Assembly (NCBI GenBank): GCA_038216465.1
Contig: JBBQQC010000010.1
Location: 1-64,000 of the forward strand
Source: JACCZX01 sp038216465
GTDB lineage: Bacteria; Pseudomonadota; Gammaproteobacteria; Burkholderiales; Burkholderiaceae_F
Direction of reading: 5' to 3'
Length of the DNA stretch: 64,000 nucleotides
How positions within the stretch are numbered: position 1 is the first letter of the stretch; each line of letters opens with the position of its first letter. A program made the translations under genes and the position numbers. Below, piece by piece: positions 8,852 through 17,777 of the stretch. Below the pieces are notes generated by a model that saw only the letters and a program-made list of their open reading frames with translations, was not told the DNA's origin and did no database searches.

Positions 8852-9886
8852 ATGCCTTATCTCGCACGCAGCCAAATCCTCACGGGCTTCGCGCCGCTCG
8901 CGCGCTCGCTCGGTCTGGTGCCCGAGCGCCTGGCGCGCTCGGTGGGTCTTGATCTTTCATTGCTGAACGATCTGGACGCCAGAATTTCAGCGAAGGCATT
9001 CACGGAACTTCTGCAACGCTCCGCTGATCTGTCGAAGCAGGGGGACTTCGGACTTCGCCTGGCCGAGTCGCGCGAGCTTGGAATACTCGGGCCGGTCGGC
9101 ATCGTGATCCGCCAAGAAACCGATCTGCGTTCTGCGCTGAATTCGCTCGTGCGATACCTGCCAGTTCATAATGAATCGCTGCAGCTGCGCCTGGAAGAGG
9201 AGCGCGGAATTGCGGTCTTGATGCTGGCAGTGCGCCTGTCCGGTATCGAAGCGCGTCACGTGACCGAGCTTTCGTTGGGCACGTTCTTCCGCATCATGCG
9301 CAAGCTGGCCGGTTCCGACTGGAAGCCGTCGCGCGTTTGCTTCGAGCACACCGCGCCCACCAGCGACGCGACGCATCGGCGCTTCTTTGGCTGCCGCGTC
9401 GAGTTCGAGCACGAATTCAACGGCATCGTATTTCGCGCCAGCGACCTCGATGCGCCGCTGGCGATGTCGGACGCGATGCTGGCGCGTTACGCACATCGCT
9501 ACCTGGAGTCGATCATGCAGCATCAGACTACCTCGGCCAGCGACAAGGTGCGTGAGCTGGTCCGCTTGTGGCTGTCGAGCGGAAGCTGCAGCGCCGACAA
9601 GGTGGCGCACGATCTCGGCGTCGACAGAAGAACCGTGCACCGCTATCTGGCGCAGAGCGGTCAGACTTTTTCGTCGGTCGTTGCCGAGGTCAGGGCCGAG
9701 CTGGCGACCAGACTGTTGAGCAGTCACCGGCCGATCTCCGAAATCGCGAACCTGGTGGGTTTCTCGGGTCAGGCCGCGTTCTCGCGGTGGTTCGCGCAGA
9801 CCTTCGGTTGCAGCCCGTCCGCATGGCGAGACTCGAATACGAAGCGCCCAGCGCAGACGATGCGCGCAAAGCGCGCGCGCCACTAG
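8852..9886 (+). CDS. AraC family transcriptional regulator
   Basis: A 344-residue protein with an N-terminal arabinose-binding-type regulatory domain (starting MPYLARSQILTGFAPLARS) and a C-terminal AraC double helix-turn-helix (about residues 240-330: ADKVAHDLGVDRRTVHRYL and ISEIANLVGFSGQAAFSRWF). An in-frame TTG at 8801 exists, but the ATG at 8852 gives the usual start of this group (OruR/ArgR-like). It is divergent from the BKACE gene with about 110 bases between them, the usual arrangement for a local activator. Its stop overlaps the stop of the convergent GST gene by four bases. Confidence 0.88.
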   Translation: MPYLARSQILTGFAPLARSLGLVPERLARSVGLDLSLLNDLDARISAKAFTELLQRSADLSKQGDFGLRLAESRELGILGPVGIVIRQETDLRSALNSLVRYLPVHNESLQLRLEEERGIAVLMLAVRLSGIEARHVTELSLGTFFRIMRKLAGSDWKPSRVCFEHTAPTSDATHRRFFGCRVEFEHEFNGIVFRASDLDAPLAMSDAMLARYAHRYLESIMQHQTTSASDKVRELVRLWLSSGSCSADKVAHDLGVDRRTVHRYLAQSGQTFSSVVAEVRAELATRLLSSHRPISEIANLVGFSGQAAFSRWFAQTFGCSPSAWRDSNTKRPAQTMRAKRARH

Positions 9887-10536
9887 CTGCTGATTTTCTC
9901 GAGCGAAGGACTCGCCTGGTCGACACTCGCGACGGGTCGCGTGTCGCGGAAAGCGGCAACGTCGCCGCAGTAAGCCGCAAGCGCATCCAGCCGCGGATAA
10001 ACGCCATCGGGAATCAGCCGCGGGTTCACGAGCCGCGTGAAGTCGTACATCGCGATCGTCGTGACGTCGGCCTGCGTAAACGCAGCACCTGTCAGCGCTG
10101 CCGATGGCGGCAACGACGTCAGCCATTGCAGGCCCGAGCGCGCCTGATCCTCGTTGTGCTCGATCCACGGCTGATGAATTTTTTCGGGCGGGTGCATCGT
10201 CTGCTCATACAACGCCGCCACTACTTTTTCCAGCACGCCAAGCGCGCAGGCCGTAACCCGCAGCACCTGGTGCCTTTCGGGTTCTCGCGGGGGAATCAGG
10301 GCGCGCTCCGGCCCTGCGAGGTGATCGATGTAATCGAGGATCGCACTGCTGTCGAACAGCGCCTCGCCCGAGTCGAGAATAAGCGCCGGCACCCTGCCGA
10401 CCGGATTCACAGCGCGCACTTCGACCAGGTTTGACCAGGCCGTGTGCGGCCGATGCTCGTACGCTATGCCCAATAGCTGCATCGATATCGCGACGCGGCG
10501 CGTGAACGGCGAACGATATCTGCCGACTAGGATCAC
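9883..10536 (-). CDS. Glutathione S-transferase family protein
   Basis: A 217-residue GST: an N-terminal thioredoxin-like half (RYRSPFTRRVAISMQ, then NPVGRVPALILDSGEALFDSSAI with the cis-Pro and glutathione-binding Ser) and an all-helical C-terminal half. The start is taken at the GTG at 10536 because it is preceded by AAGGGAG at good spacing and gives the normal GST N-terminus; the frame is open far upstream. GSTs of this kind conjugate or isomerise small electrophiles. Convergent with the AraC gene, with a four-base overlap of stop codons. Confidence 0.85.
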   Translation of the reverse strand: MILVGRYRSPFTRRVAISMQLLGIAYEHRPHTAWSNLVEVRAVNPVGRVPALILDSGEALFDSSAILDYIDHLAGPERALIPPREPERHQVLRVTACALGVLEKVVAALYEQTMHPPEKIHQPWIEHNEDQARSGLQWLTSLPPSAALTGAAFTQADVTTIAMYDFTRLVNPRLIPDGVYPRLDALAAYCGDVAAFRDTRPVASVDQASPSLEKISS

Positions 10537-10730
10537 TCGCTTCTCCCTTTCGACTCCAGCGTACATGCGGCGCGGAGCATGTTGGGCAGGCGTGGAATCA
10601 ATGTCCCAGATAGATATGCAAATGCCCCAGATGGCAAATCCGACTCCATGGCCGCGATCGAAAATCGCCACACCAAAAAACGGCGCACACGTCCGAAGCC
10701 GTCCATCAAACGCAACGGGAGACTGTATGA

Positions 10731-10953
10731 AGCAATTTCGCACTGCCCTGTCGCAACCAGATCGGCGACCCCATTCGCGCGCAGAGCTTCAAGGTAGACG
10801 CCGACCGCGCAGGAGCTCGACCGCTGGTACAGCGCCCCTGTTGCGTGGGCGGGGGTCAAGGGAACCTATGACCCGGCGCTTGCGCGTCGCGCGCTACAAG
10901 AGCAAGGCCAGTCCGAGTTGATCAACAAACTCCACGCTGCAAAAGCTCTTTGA
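10731..10953 (+). pseudogene. Decayed 3' end of an unidentified gene coupled to the next gene
   Basis: A protein-like reading frame (AQELDRWYSAPVAWAG..., ending ...LINKLHAAKAL) runs from about 10798 to a TGA at 10951-10953 that overlaps the ATG of the next gene as TGATG, the sign of an old translationally coupled pair. Upstream it is cut by a TAG at 10795, and a similar protein-like stretch (FALPCRNQIGDPIRAQSFKVD) continues in another frame from about 10731. I infer a gene broken by a frameshift and deletion. I cannot name the family. The rest of 10537-10730 shows nothing I can support. Confidence 0.4.
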
Positions 10954-11471
10954 TGCTTCTCTGGCAAACGCTGGCGGTAAAGCCTGACGAAGTGGAAGCA
11001 CTCGCAACGTATGCAAAAGGCGCCGCCGAGTGCCTCATTCGCGACGACAAGAAAGGCAGCTTCATTCTTTGCGATCAGGGCAAGGCGCCGAGGGGTGTGA
11101 TCGAGAAGCGGCTCACGCCGTTATTTTCGGCCGGCCGCTTCGGGCCAGAAGCGGGACCCTGGATTTTTTGTGTCGGACTCTGGATGCCCAAAGACTGGCG
11201 CGAAGAATTCTGCGCGTGGTATCAGTACGAGCACGGTCCGATACTGTTGGAGTGCCACGAGTGGAAGGGCTTTCAGTTCTTTGAGACGCCGACCAAGCGC
11301 GGCTGTCAGTTCTATGTGCTGCACCGATTGGCAAGCCGCTCTGCTCTGGACGCACCGCAGCGAAAACGCTCGCGCGCAACACCGTGGTTTCGGCGGTTAA
11401 GCAAGAACAAGTGGTTCGACGGCGCGTTCGAGCGTGCTCTTTGCTACCGGTCGGATCTTTTGTGGCGTTAG
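10953..11471 (+). CDS. Hypothetical protein, 172 residues
   Basis: I do not recognise this protein. It is soluble, with no signal peptide or membrane segment, and rich in aromatic residues in the middle (WYQYEHGPILLECHEWKGFQFF). The pattern of a GFQFF strand and a later TPWFRRL / WFDGAF region is reminiscent of small dimeric alpha/beta-barrel (EthD/ABM-like) proteins, but this is only an impression. The ATG overlaps the TGA of the decayed upstream frame, which argues it was once the second gene of an operon. No terminator is obvious before the convergent Bug gene 33 bases downstream. Confidence 0.6.
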   Translation: MLLWQTLAVKPDEVEALATYAKGAAECLIRDDKKGSFILCDQGKAPRGVIEKRLTPLFSAGRFGPEAGPWIFCVGLWMPKDWREEFCAWYQYEHGPILLECHEWKGFQFFETPTKRGCQFYVLHRLASRSALDAPQRKRSRATPWFRRLSKNKWFDGAFERALCYRSDLLWR

Positions 11472-11504
11472 GCGCTTAGCTGTTGTGGCGGTTCTTTCTT
11501 AACT

Positions 11505-12473
11505 TCAACTCCCCACCTTCATTACTCCCCGCCGAACTAGGTCCTCCACCGCTTCCACGTCGCGCACCATCTGGGACCGCAGCTCCTCGGCGCCACCGAA
11601 GCGGGTGGAAACGCCAACTTTTTCCAAGGTCGTGCGTACGTCGGGCTGATCGACGGCCCAGCGGAGGTCAGCAGCCACCTTGGCGATGATCTCTGGAGGC
11701 GTGCGTAGAGGTACGAGCACTCCATACCAAGTAGCGACCTTCAGGCCCGGAAGCTGCGCGCCAATAGGCTTGACGTCTGGCAGGGCGGCAAGAGGTTTGT
11801 CCGACGTGACTCCCAATGCGCGAAGCTTTCCGGTGTTGATGAACTGCGCAACGGATGCGGGGGTGGTGAGGAAGACTTCAATGCGCCCCGCCAAAAGATC
11901 CACTTGCACGTTTGCCATAGCACGGTAAGGAACGCGTTCGATGCGCGTACCCGCCAGTGCGTTGAACTGTTCCATTGCGAATACGCCTTGAAAGGAAGTG
12001 GCGCCGTAGCGGAGCTTGCCCGGATTCAGCCGGGCGTAGGTAATCAAGTCGGCAACTGTATTGACAGGCACGTCGGGGTGGACGCCAAGGACGAAGTCAG
12101 TCTCACCGAAAACTGCAATAGGCGCCAAGTCCTTCAGGGGATCAAACGCCGTGCTCGGCGCCATCACGCGATTGATGGTTAGCGTATTTGTTCCGAAGTA
12201 GAGGGTATATCCATCAGGGGTTGCCTTAACCGCCGCCTCGGTGCCAATGTTGCCTTCGGCGCCTGTACGGTTCTCGATCACGACCTGCTGGCCCCAACGC
12301 TCTGCGAGCTTGGCTCCAATGATGCGAGCTGCCGCATCGGTGTTGCCGCCGGTGCCAAAGGGCACGATGGCGCGCACTGGTCGAGTAGGGTAAGACTGCG
12401 CGTCAGCCGAGCCGGCAAGCGCAAGCCCGCTGCTGAGCAGCCCGCATGCAAATAGTTGATGCCAGGTCTTCAT
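11505..12473 (-). CDS. Bug family tripartite tricarboxylate transporter receptor
   Basis: A 322-residue periplasmic binding protein with a cleavable signal peptide (hydrophobic core ending near GSADAQSYP) and Bug hallmarks: YPTRPVRAIVPFGTGGNTDAAAR, QVVIENRTGAEGNIG and GYTLYFGTNT. Bug receptors bind carboxylic acids and similar solutes. No TctA/TctB membrane genes are near, which is common for Bug genes in Burkholderiales. It is followed on the same strand by an amidohydrolase and a PaaK-like ligase upstream, so it may be the receptor for the substrate of that small cluster. Confidence 0.9.
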   Translation of the reverse strand: MKTWHQLFACGLLSSGLALAGSADAQSYPTRPVRAIVPFGTGGNTDAAARIIGAKLAERWGQQVVIENRTGAEGNIGTEAAVKATPDGYTLYFGTNTLTINRVMAPSTAFDPLKDLAPIAVFGETDFVLGVHPDVPVNTVADLITYARLNPGKLRYGATSFQGVFAMEQFNALAGTRIERVPYRAMANVQVDLLAGRIEVFLTTPASVAQFINTGKLRALGVTSDKPLAALPDVKPIGAQLPGLKVATWYGVLVPLRTPPEIIAKVAADLRWAVDQPDVRTTLEKVGVSTRFGGAEELRSQMVRDVEAVEDLVRRGVMKVGS

Positions 12474-12536
12474 TCGATAGATTCCTTGTCGTTGCGTTAC
12501 CGCTCACAGTGTGCGATCGCGCATTAGTCCAAGCAA

Positions 12537-13394
12537 TTACTGTGCGGCATTGAAATACTGCTCAGCATTTCGGAACATTAGCTTTTCCATCAGTTGGTTA
12601 CTCAAGCCGAGCGAGGTCCAGTCGGACTTGACCTTCTCGTATTCGAGGACGGGAAAGTCGCACCCAATCATCACGCGGTCTTGCAAGCGGGTGGCAATCT
12701 CCTTGAGCAGGGTTTCCGGCAAGCGCCGCGGGCCCCAGCCATGCAGTTCGTAACTGACGTTCGTCTTGTGGAGCAACACTGCGATCATGTCGTCCTGCCA
12801 CGGGTAGGCTGGTCGCGCTGCAAGGATATTCAATTCGGGGTAGCGCGCGGCCACGAAATCAACATGCCTCGGGTGGTTGTGGTCAAGCACCATACCCATG
12901 CCGCCGCGCGTGCCTTGTCCAATGCCGGTGAGCCCCACCATCATGATCACCGGAGAACGAGTCTTGATTGCTAACTCGTAGAAGGGGAACCAGAGCGGAT
13001 CACTAGGCGGCACGCCCGTGCTGCTACCGGAAACGGAGAAGCCGATAAACCCTGCGTCTGCATCCTTGGCGCGTCGATATTCAGTCAGTGACTCTTCAGT
13101 TCGACGGGGATCAAACAGCAACCAATGCCCAAAGATGACATGGCGGTTGCGCCGCGTAACGTCAAATGCGTAGTCATGGTAAGCGCGGATGTCATCAATC
13201 GGCAGGTTGCGCGTCCAGGCGAGGTCGAGAATCACACGCGCTTCGTTGGCGCGCATCGTGCCAATCATTTCTTCCTCACTCCAGTAGCGCCCTTTCGTGC
13301 GCCAGATTTTCTCCTGGCGCGCGAGCTCCTCCGGCGTACGAAATATGTGGCCCTTCTCGGTAGCCCAGTGGGAATGGCAGTCAAAGAACTTCAT
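12537..13394 (-). CDS. Amidohydrolase family protein (amidohydrolase-2 type)
   Basis: A 285-residue metal-dependent hydrolase or decarboxylase of the ACMSD-like group. The N-terminal CHSHW gives the His-x-His metal pair, a central NHPRHVD offers another ligand, and the C-terminal MIGCDFPVL holds the conserved Asp. Members cleave C-N or C-C bonds of small cyclic or aromatic acids. Its ATG overlaps the stop of the PaaK-like ligase (four bases), so ligase and hydrolase are translated together. Substrate unknown. Confidence 0.8.
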   Translation of the reverse strand: MKFFDCHSHWATEKGHIFRTPEELARQEKIWRTKGRYWSEEEMIGTMRANEARVILDLAWTRNLPIDDIRAYHDYAFDVTRRNRHVIFGHWLLFDPRRTEESLTEYRRAKDADAGFIGFSVSGSSTGVPPSDPLWFPFYELAIKTRSPVIMMVGLTGIGQGTRGGMGMVLDHNHPRHVDFVAARYPELNILAARPAYPWQDDMIAVLLHKTNVSYELHGWGPRRLPETLLKEIATRLQDRVMIGCDFPVLEYEKVKSDWTSLGLSNQLMEKLMFRNAEQYFNAAQ

Positions 13395-14860
13395 GGCTTA
13401 CTAGGTTGATGTTGAAAGGCGGGGCGCTTATCGACGAGCCGTCGAGGCTTGCCTTCACGTCCCTGGGTGTTGGCGAGTTCCGCGAGCGAGCCTTCGTCTA
13501 CTAGCGCGACGCTGACCGCCAGCCCAAGTTCATCCTTGAGCCGCCTCTCCAGTGCCTCGCGCAGACCTCCACGCGATGCTCGATTTCGCACCTCGACAAG
13601 CACCTCCATTTCATCACGCGGGGCGCCGGTAGCTTCTTTCCGCTCAACGACGCAAACCCATTCGCCGGTGGTGCGAGAATCGCTTCGTACCGCCGGCTGG
13701 CACGCCATCGGATAAATGTTTACGCCACGTAACTTAACCATCGCGTCGCTGCGACCAAGAAAGTGGTCCATGCGACGAAAGTGGCTGCCGCACGCGCAGC
13801 GCTCGGCGCTGATGACCCGTCCAAGGTCGCGCAAGTTGTAGCGAATCACCGGCGGAAGGGTACGGAAGAACACTGTGGCCACCAAGTTGCCGCGCTCACC
13901 AGGAGCCACGGGCTCCCCGGTTTCCACGTCCAATACTTCCATGTACACCGCGTCTTCCATCAAATGCAGGCCGGCGCGCTCCGGACACTCAAAGGCCGCC
14001 GCCGAGATTTCGTTTGCGCCATACGCGTCATAGGCCGGGCAGCCCCAACGGTCCTGCAGTTCGCGCCGAAGACTGCCGTCCAAGTCAGGTCCAAGATAGG
14101 TTCGCAGGAACTTCGTATGCAATTCCAGCACGTCTGTTCCGAGCTCATCCTGTGCCACCTGGGCCAGGCGGATCAGGTACTCTGGAAAGCAGTGCCATAT
14201 ATTGGTTCCGAACCGAGAAGCCACTTCCAGTTGCATTCTGCTGGAGGTCACCACGCCGCTACCGGTGGTAAGCGGAAGAACGCCCAAAAAGTCGTGGCAG
14301 GACTTGTAAGACAGCCACCCGGCGTTCGCTAGGGACGCGGTCATCGGGATCTGCATGATGTCGCCTGGTCGAGCACCTTGTATGTAGAGGGCACGTGCAC
14401 CAAGAAGAGCCTGCGCCTCCCATGCCCAGGCATCAAACAGGGTCGGACGCGGCGCTCCAGTTGTCCCGCCGCTCGTCTGCAACTTGATCGGCCCTACGAG
14501 AGGCAAATCCGCGAGATCCAAATTGTGGAAGTCGCCGAATGGTGGCCGCGCGTCCAAGCTGTCCTTTACGTCATCCGACGTGTAAGTCGGTAACTTGACG
14601 ATGTCGTCAAGGCTTTGGATGTCGCCCCGCCGCAGGCCAGCCGCGCTCCAGCGCTGACGATAAAAAGGATTCGCCCAACCGATCTCGAGCAGATTTAGAA
14701 ATCGTTGCTCCTGCAGTGACCGGACCCGATCGGGGGTCCAGCGCCAAACAGTCTGTTCAAACACGTCCGGTAATGGATACTCGCGCGTCAGCCGCTCGAA
14801 GTCGAACGCATTACGGTAGATTGGCAGTTGAGACAACGGTGGGAAAGCGGTTGCAGACAA
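13391..14860 (-). CDS. Phenylacetate-CoA ligase-like AMP-binding enzyme
   Basis: A 489-residue adenylate-forming enzyme of the PaaK type. The P-loop-like LQTSGGTTGAPRPT (about residue 130), AYGANEISAAAF and the RYNLRDLGRV motif are visible, with a small C-terminal domain. It would activate a carboxylic acid with ATP to an acyl-AMP and then an acyl-CoA. It starts at ATG preceded by AAAGGA and leads an operon with the amidohydrolase and, further down, the Bug receptor. The substrate is likely an aromatic or heterocyclic acid, from the family only. Confidence 0.83.
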   Translation of the reverse strand: MSATAFPPLSQLPIYRNAFDFERLTREYPLPDVFEQTVWRWTPDRVRSLQEQRFLNLLEIGWANPFYRQRWSAAGLRRGDIQSLDDIVKLPTYTSDDVKDSLDARPPFGDFHNLDLADLPLVGPIKLQTSGGTTGAPRPTLFDAWAWEAQALLGARALYIQGARPGDIMQIPMTASLANAGWLSYKSCHDFLGVLPLTTGSGVVTSSRMQLEVASRFGTNIWHCFPEYLIRLAQVAQDELGTDVLELHTKFLRTYLGPDLDGSLRRELQDRWGCPAYDAYGANEISAAAFECPERAGLHLMEDAVYMEVLDVETGEPVAPGERGNLVATVFFRTLPPVIRYNLRDLGRVISAERCACGSHFRRMDHFLGRSDAMVKLRGVNIYPMACQPAVRSDSRTTGEWVCVVERKEATGAPRDEMEVLVEVRNRASRGGLREALERRLKDELGLAVSVALVDEGSLAELANTQGREGKPRRLVDKRPAFQHQPSKP

Positions 14861-14972
14861 TGGCTTGTTCCTTTGCGAGGCTCCCGCATTGACGTAGACA
14901 GTGCATGATTCGATCTGGTCTGGAGCTTAACGCCCGAGCAAGGCGTCGCGATGCTCGGATCGTCCTCAACAA

Positions 14973-15713
14973 TCATGCAAGCAGGATTCCCGTCGATACG
15001 GCGATCAATAACATCAACGTGAGCTGCCGAAACCGCGTGTCGCTGAAGCGCGGGAACAGACGCAGGCCGAGCACGAGTCCCAGGTAATACGGCGGCGTGA
15101 GCAACACCGATGTCCAGGCGGCCTGGACATTGAAGACCCCTTGATGCCACAGCATTGCGACGCCTATCAGCGAAGTCACTGCAACATAGAGCGTCAGATT
15201 CGCGCGCGTTGTCTCGATAGGATCAGGGCCGGACAGCAAATACAAGATCACCGGCGGTCCGCCGATACTGGTCGCACCGAGCATGGCGCCGCTGACGGCG
15301 CCCAGCCCGACCGACGTGGCGAGCCGCGGGCGCCCTGCATAACGCCAGCCGCGCAACAGCACGATTGCAAATACGATCACCGTGATCGCGATCGCGCGCC
15401 GGATGATGGTGGGATCGACTGCGATCAGCATCAGCACGCCGAGCGGTACCGTCACGCAGGCAGCCAGGATGATCGCGCCGATCACTTTCCACTGCACGCG
15501 ATGCCGCGTCTGCACGAGCATCGGTGCTGCGGCGACCGACTCGAGCACCAGGATAACGGGCACCGCCAGCTGCGGGCCGAGCAGCAGCGCGAGCGGCGGC
15601 GCCATCACCATCGCGCCGCCGAATCCGGTGATACCGCGCACCACGCCGGCGACGCAGGCGATCGCGCCGGCCACGATCAGCGTGATGGTGTCCACGCTGA
15701 AAATTGCTTGCAC
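14973..15713 (-). CDS. TauE/SafE family anion exporter
   Basis: A 246-residue membrane protein with about seven to eight hydrophobic segments and the TauE/SafE repeat motif (VRGITGFGGAMVMAPPLALLL near the N-terminus, GAVSGAMLGATSIGGPPVILY in the middle). The family exports sulfite, sulfoacetate or related anions. It starts at GTG one base after the stop of the carboxyltransferase gene, so it is cotranscribed with it. In a window that also encodes Xsc, a sulfite-releasing enzyme, an export function for sulfite or a sulfonate intermediate is plausible. The 112 bases upstream of the PaaK-like gene's start (14861-14972) hold no gene. Confidence 0.85.
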   Translation of the reverse strand: MQAIFSVDTITLIVAGAIACVAGVVRGITGFGGAMVMAPPLALLLGPQLAVPVILVLESVAAAPMLVQTRHRVQWKVIGAIILAACVTVPLGVLMLIAVDPTIIRRAIAITVIVFAIVLLRGWRYAGRPRLATSVGLGAVSGAMLGATSIGGPPVILYLLSGPDPIETTRANLTLYVAVTSLIGVAMLWHQGVFNVQAAWTSVLLTPPYYLGLVLGLRLFPRFSDTRFRQLTLMLLIAVSTGILLA

Positions 15714-15714
15714 G

Positions 15715-17175
15715 TTACGCGGCGATTGTCATGTCGGTGCCCGCGAACCGGACTCGCGCGTACTCGATGTTCGAACGATTCGCGAGGAAGCCGACCAGCT
15801 CCGTCAGCGGTGTCGTCCGGAAGCGGCATTCGGGAGTGGGGTTGCGCAACGGCTCGATCAGCTTGCGATCGTAGAAAGCGGCGAGCAGCACGTCTTCATC
15901 AGTGGCAGCGGAGCCGAGCTCGGCGCGCAGACGTGGAATCGCGGGCTCGAGGTGAGCTGCCGGCGCTTCAGTCACGTACTCTGAAGGATCGATGTTCGCC
16001 CGCTCCAGAAAATCAGCCGACGGCTGCGCGGCGAGGCGCCCGTAGTAACCCCGTGCGTATTTTCGTATCTCGTCGGGAATCGTTTTGTAGCGCTCGCCCT
16101 GCACCACGTTGATCGTCGCTTGGGTGACGATGTATTGCGCGAAGGGGCTGACGAGGATCGGGTAGCCGAGGTCGCGTCGCACGCGCGCCACCTCCTCGAG
16201 GATCTCGGGTAGCCGGTGCCCGAGTTTCATCGTGTCGAGCTGCGAGCGCAGGTTCGAGATCATCCCGCCGGGAATCTGGTGCTCGTACAGATCGGCGCTG
16301 TAGGTAGCGATCTCGCCGCGCGGCTTACTCTCGCGCTCGCTCACCCAGTGGAAGTAGCTCGCCACTTCCGCCAGCGCCTCATCGTTCATCGACGTGGCGA
16401 ACCCGAGCCGGCGCGCGCGTGCGACGATGTCTTCGGTGGCTGGCAGCGATGCGCCGTTGGCCAATGGCTCGGTCGCGGTGTAGCCGAAGCGGAAGCCACC
16501 GTTGATTGCGATCTCATACACCTCGGGTGAGAGGCCCGACTGGCAATGCGAATGCAGCTGCACCGGAATGCGGCCGGCGGCCTGCACGACCGCGGGGAAA
16601 AGCGTGCGTCCGCGCTCGGGCGTCAGCAGCCCGGTGGGGTCCTTGATCGAAATGAAATCGGCCGCGAGCGCCACCAGCTCGCGCGTGCGTTCGACGTAGT
16701 ACGCATCGGTATGCACCGGAGACAGTGTGTAGGTCATCATCGCGTTGACCTTCATTCCGGCCTCGTGCCCCGAGCGCAGCGATGATTCGATGTTGCGGTT
16801 ATCGTTCAGCGCGTCGTAGACCGTTAGCACCTTGATGCCGCGCCGCGCCAGCGCGTGCGAGTTGACTGCGACGATGTCATCGGGAAACAGCTCGAATGTG
16901 TAAAGACTCTGCGCACGCGTCAGCGCGTCGCACGGTGTGGCAAGGTGGTCGCACAGCAGGCCAATCCGGTCCCACGGATTTTCGTGCAGGTAGCGCACGC
17001 ACACGTCGAACACCGCTCCGCCCAGGATGTTGATGTAGGCGTAGCCCGCGCGGTCGATCGCGCCGAGAATCGGCGTCATCATCGCGGTGGTCATGCGCGT
17101 CGACCACAGGCATTGATGCGCGTCGCGCAAGGTGACGTCGATGAAGTCGAAGCGCTTATCGGATGAATTATTCAT
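15715..17175 (-). CDS. PycB/OadA-like carboxyltransferase subunit
   Basis: A 486-residue protein with the HMGL-like TIM-barrel carboxyltransferase domain followed by a PYC/OADA domain. Landmarks are DVTLRDAHQCLWSTRM, SIKDPTGLLTPE, PVQLHSHCQSGLSPEVYE and EHQIPGGMISNLRSQL. It lacks a C-terminal biotinyl domain; the separate biotin carrier upstream supplies it, with an eight-base overlap. Such enzymes move a carboxyl group between a keto acid and biotin. No biotin carboxylase or sodium-pump decarboxylase beta subunit is present in the window, so the partner must lie elsewhere or the enzyme acts as a transcarboxylase or decarboxylase. Confidence 0.83.
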   Translation of the reverse strand: MNNSSDKRFDFIDVTLRDAHQCLWSTRMTTAMMTPILGAIDRAGYAYINILGGAVFDVCVRYLHENPWDRIGLLCDHLATPCDALTRAQSLYTFELFPDDIVAVNSHALARRGIKVLTVYDALNDNRNIESSLRSGHEAGMKVNAMMTYTLSPVHTDAYYVERTRELVALAADFISIKDPTGLLTPERGRTLFPAVVQAAGRIPVQLHSHCQSGLSPEVYEIAINGGFRFGYTATEPLANGASLPATEDIVARARRLGFATSMNDEALAEVASYFHWVSERESKPRGEIATYSADLYEHQIPGGMISNLRSQLDTMKLGHRLPEILEEVARVRRDLGYPILVSPFAQYIVTQATINVVQGERYKTIPDEIRKYARGYYGRLAAQPSADFLERANIDPSEYVTEAPAAHLEPAIPRLRAELGSAATDEDVLLAAFYDRKLIEPLRNPTPECRFRTTPLTELVGFLANRSNIEYARVRFAGTDMTIAA

Positions 17176-17683
17176 ATCGCTCGTCGGTTTTTAGCGTCAA
17201 GTTCGGCTGTATCACGATCAGTGGCTGACCGGCTTCCACCGTGGCAGCGTCGTTGACGAGTATCTGTGCAACGGTTCCGTGTACCTCAGCGGGGATCGAG
17301 TTCATCAGCTTCATCACTTCGATGATCCCCACAATCTCGTCTGGCTTCACCGCCTGCCCTACTTCCACGAACGGCGGTGCGCCGGGCGCGGATGCGCGGT
17401 AAAAGGTCCCGATCATCGGGGAGCGGACAACAGCCGAGCCTTCCGGCCATGTCGCGGGCGCAGCAGGCGCGATAGGTGAGCGCTCGACCGGCCTCGTGAC
17501 CGCGGGTTCGATGCGGCTTGGCGCCACAGGCGCTGATACCGGCGTTGGCGTGCCGGACTTACGATGGCGCAGCTCGAGCTCGATCTCGCCGACCTTCAAA
17601 CGGAACTCCGAGAAGTGTTCCGTGGACTTGATCAGCTCGACGATGCGCAACAGGTCATCGTAGGTAAGGTGCTCGTGAGCCAA
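17168..17683 (-). CDS. Biotin carboxyl carrier protein (AccB-like)
   Basis: A 171-residue protein with an N-terminal helical part, a Pro/Ala-rich linker (about residues 50-85) and a C-terminal biotinyl domain with the attachment lysine in EVMKLMN. The start is taken at a TTG at 17683 because GGAG stands seven bases before it; another in-frame TTG lies five codons upstream. The gene overlaps the carboxyltransferase by eight bases, so it is probably its dedicated carrier rather than the housekeeping acetyl-CoA carboxylase carrier, which normally pairs with accC. Confidence 0.8.
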   Translation of the reverse strand: MAHEHLTYDDLLRIVELIKSTEHFSEFRLKVGEIELELRHRKSGTPTPVSAPVAPSRIEPAVTRPVERSPIAPAAPATWPEGSAVVRSPMIGTFYRASAPGAPPFVEVGQAVKPDEIVGIIEVMKLMNSIPAEVHGTVAQILVNDAATVEAGQPLIVIQPNLTLKTDERYE

Positions 17684-17731
17684 ATCGTATCTCCGCAACT
17701 GGTGCGCTGGCCAAGACCGGCGCCACCGATG

Positions 17732-17777
17732 GTTTCACATCATTGCACGCGGCACAAAAATGCAGCAATAATGAAAC
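17732..17777. promoter_or_regulatory. Imperfect inverted repeat between divergent bccP-like and iclR genes
   Basis: GTTTCACATCATTGC (17732-17746) and GCAATAATGAAAC (17765-17777) form an imperfect inverted repeat directly before the iclR start codon in the 94-base divergent spacer. This is where an IclR autoregulatory operator would be expected. Seen by eye only. Confidence 0.3.

Noticed and set aside
8987..10168. A 393-codon open frame on the minus strand
   Set aside because: It lies opposite the AraC-type gene and part of the GST gene and has no recognisable domain; codon bias of the AraC gene explains it.
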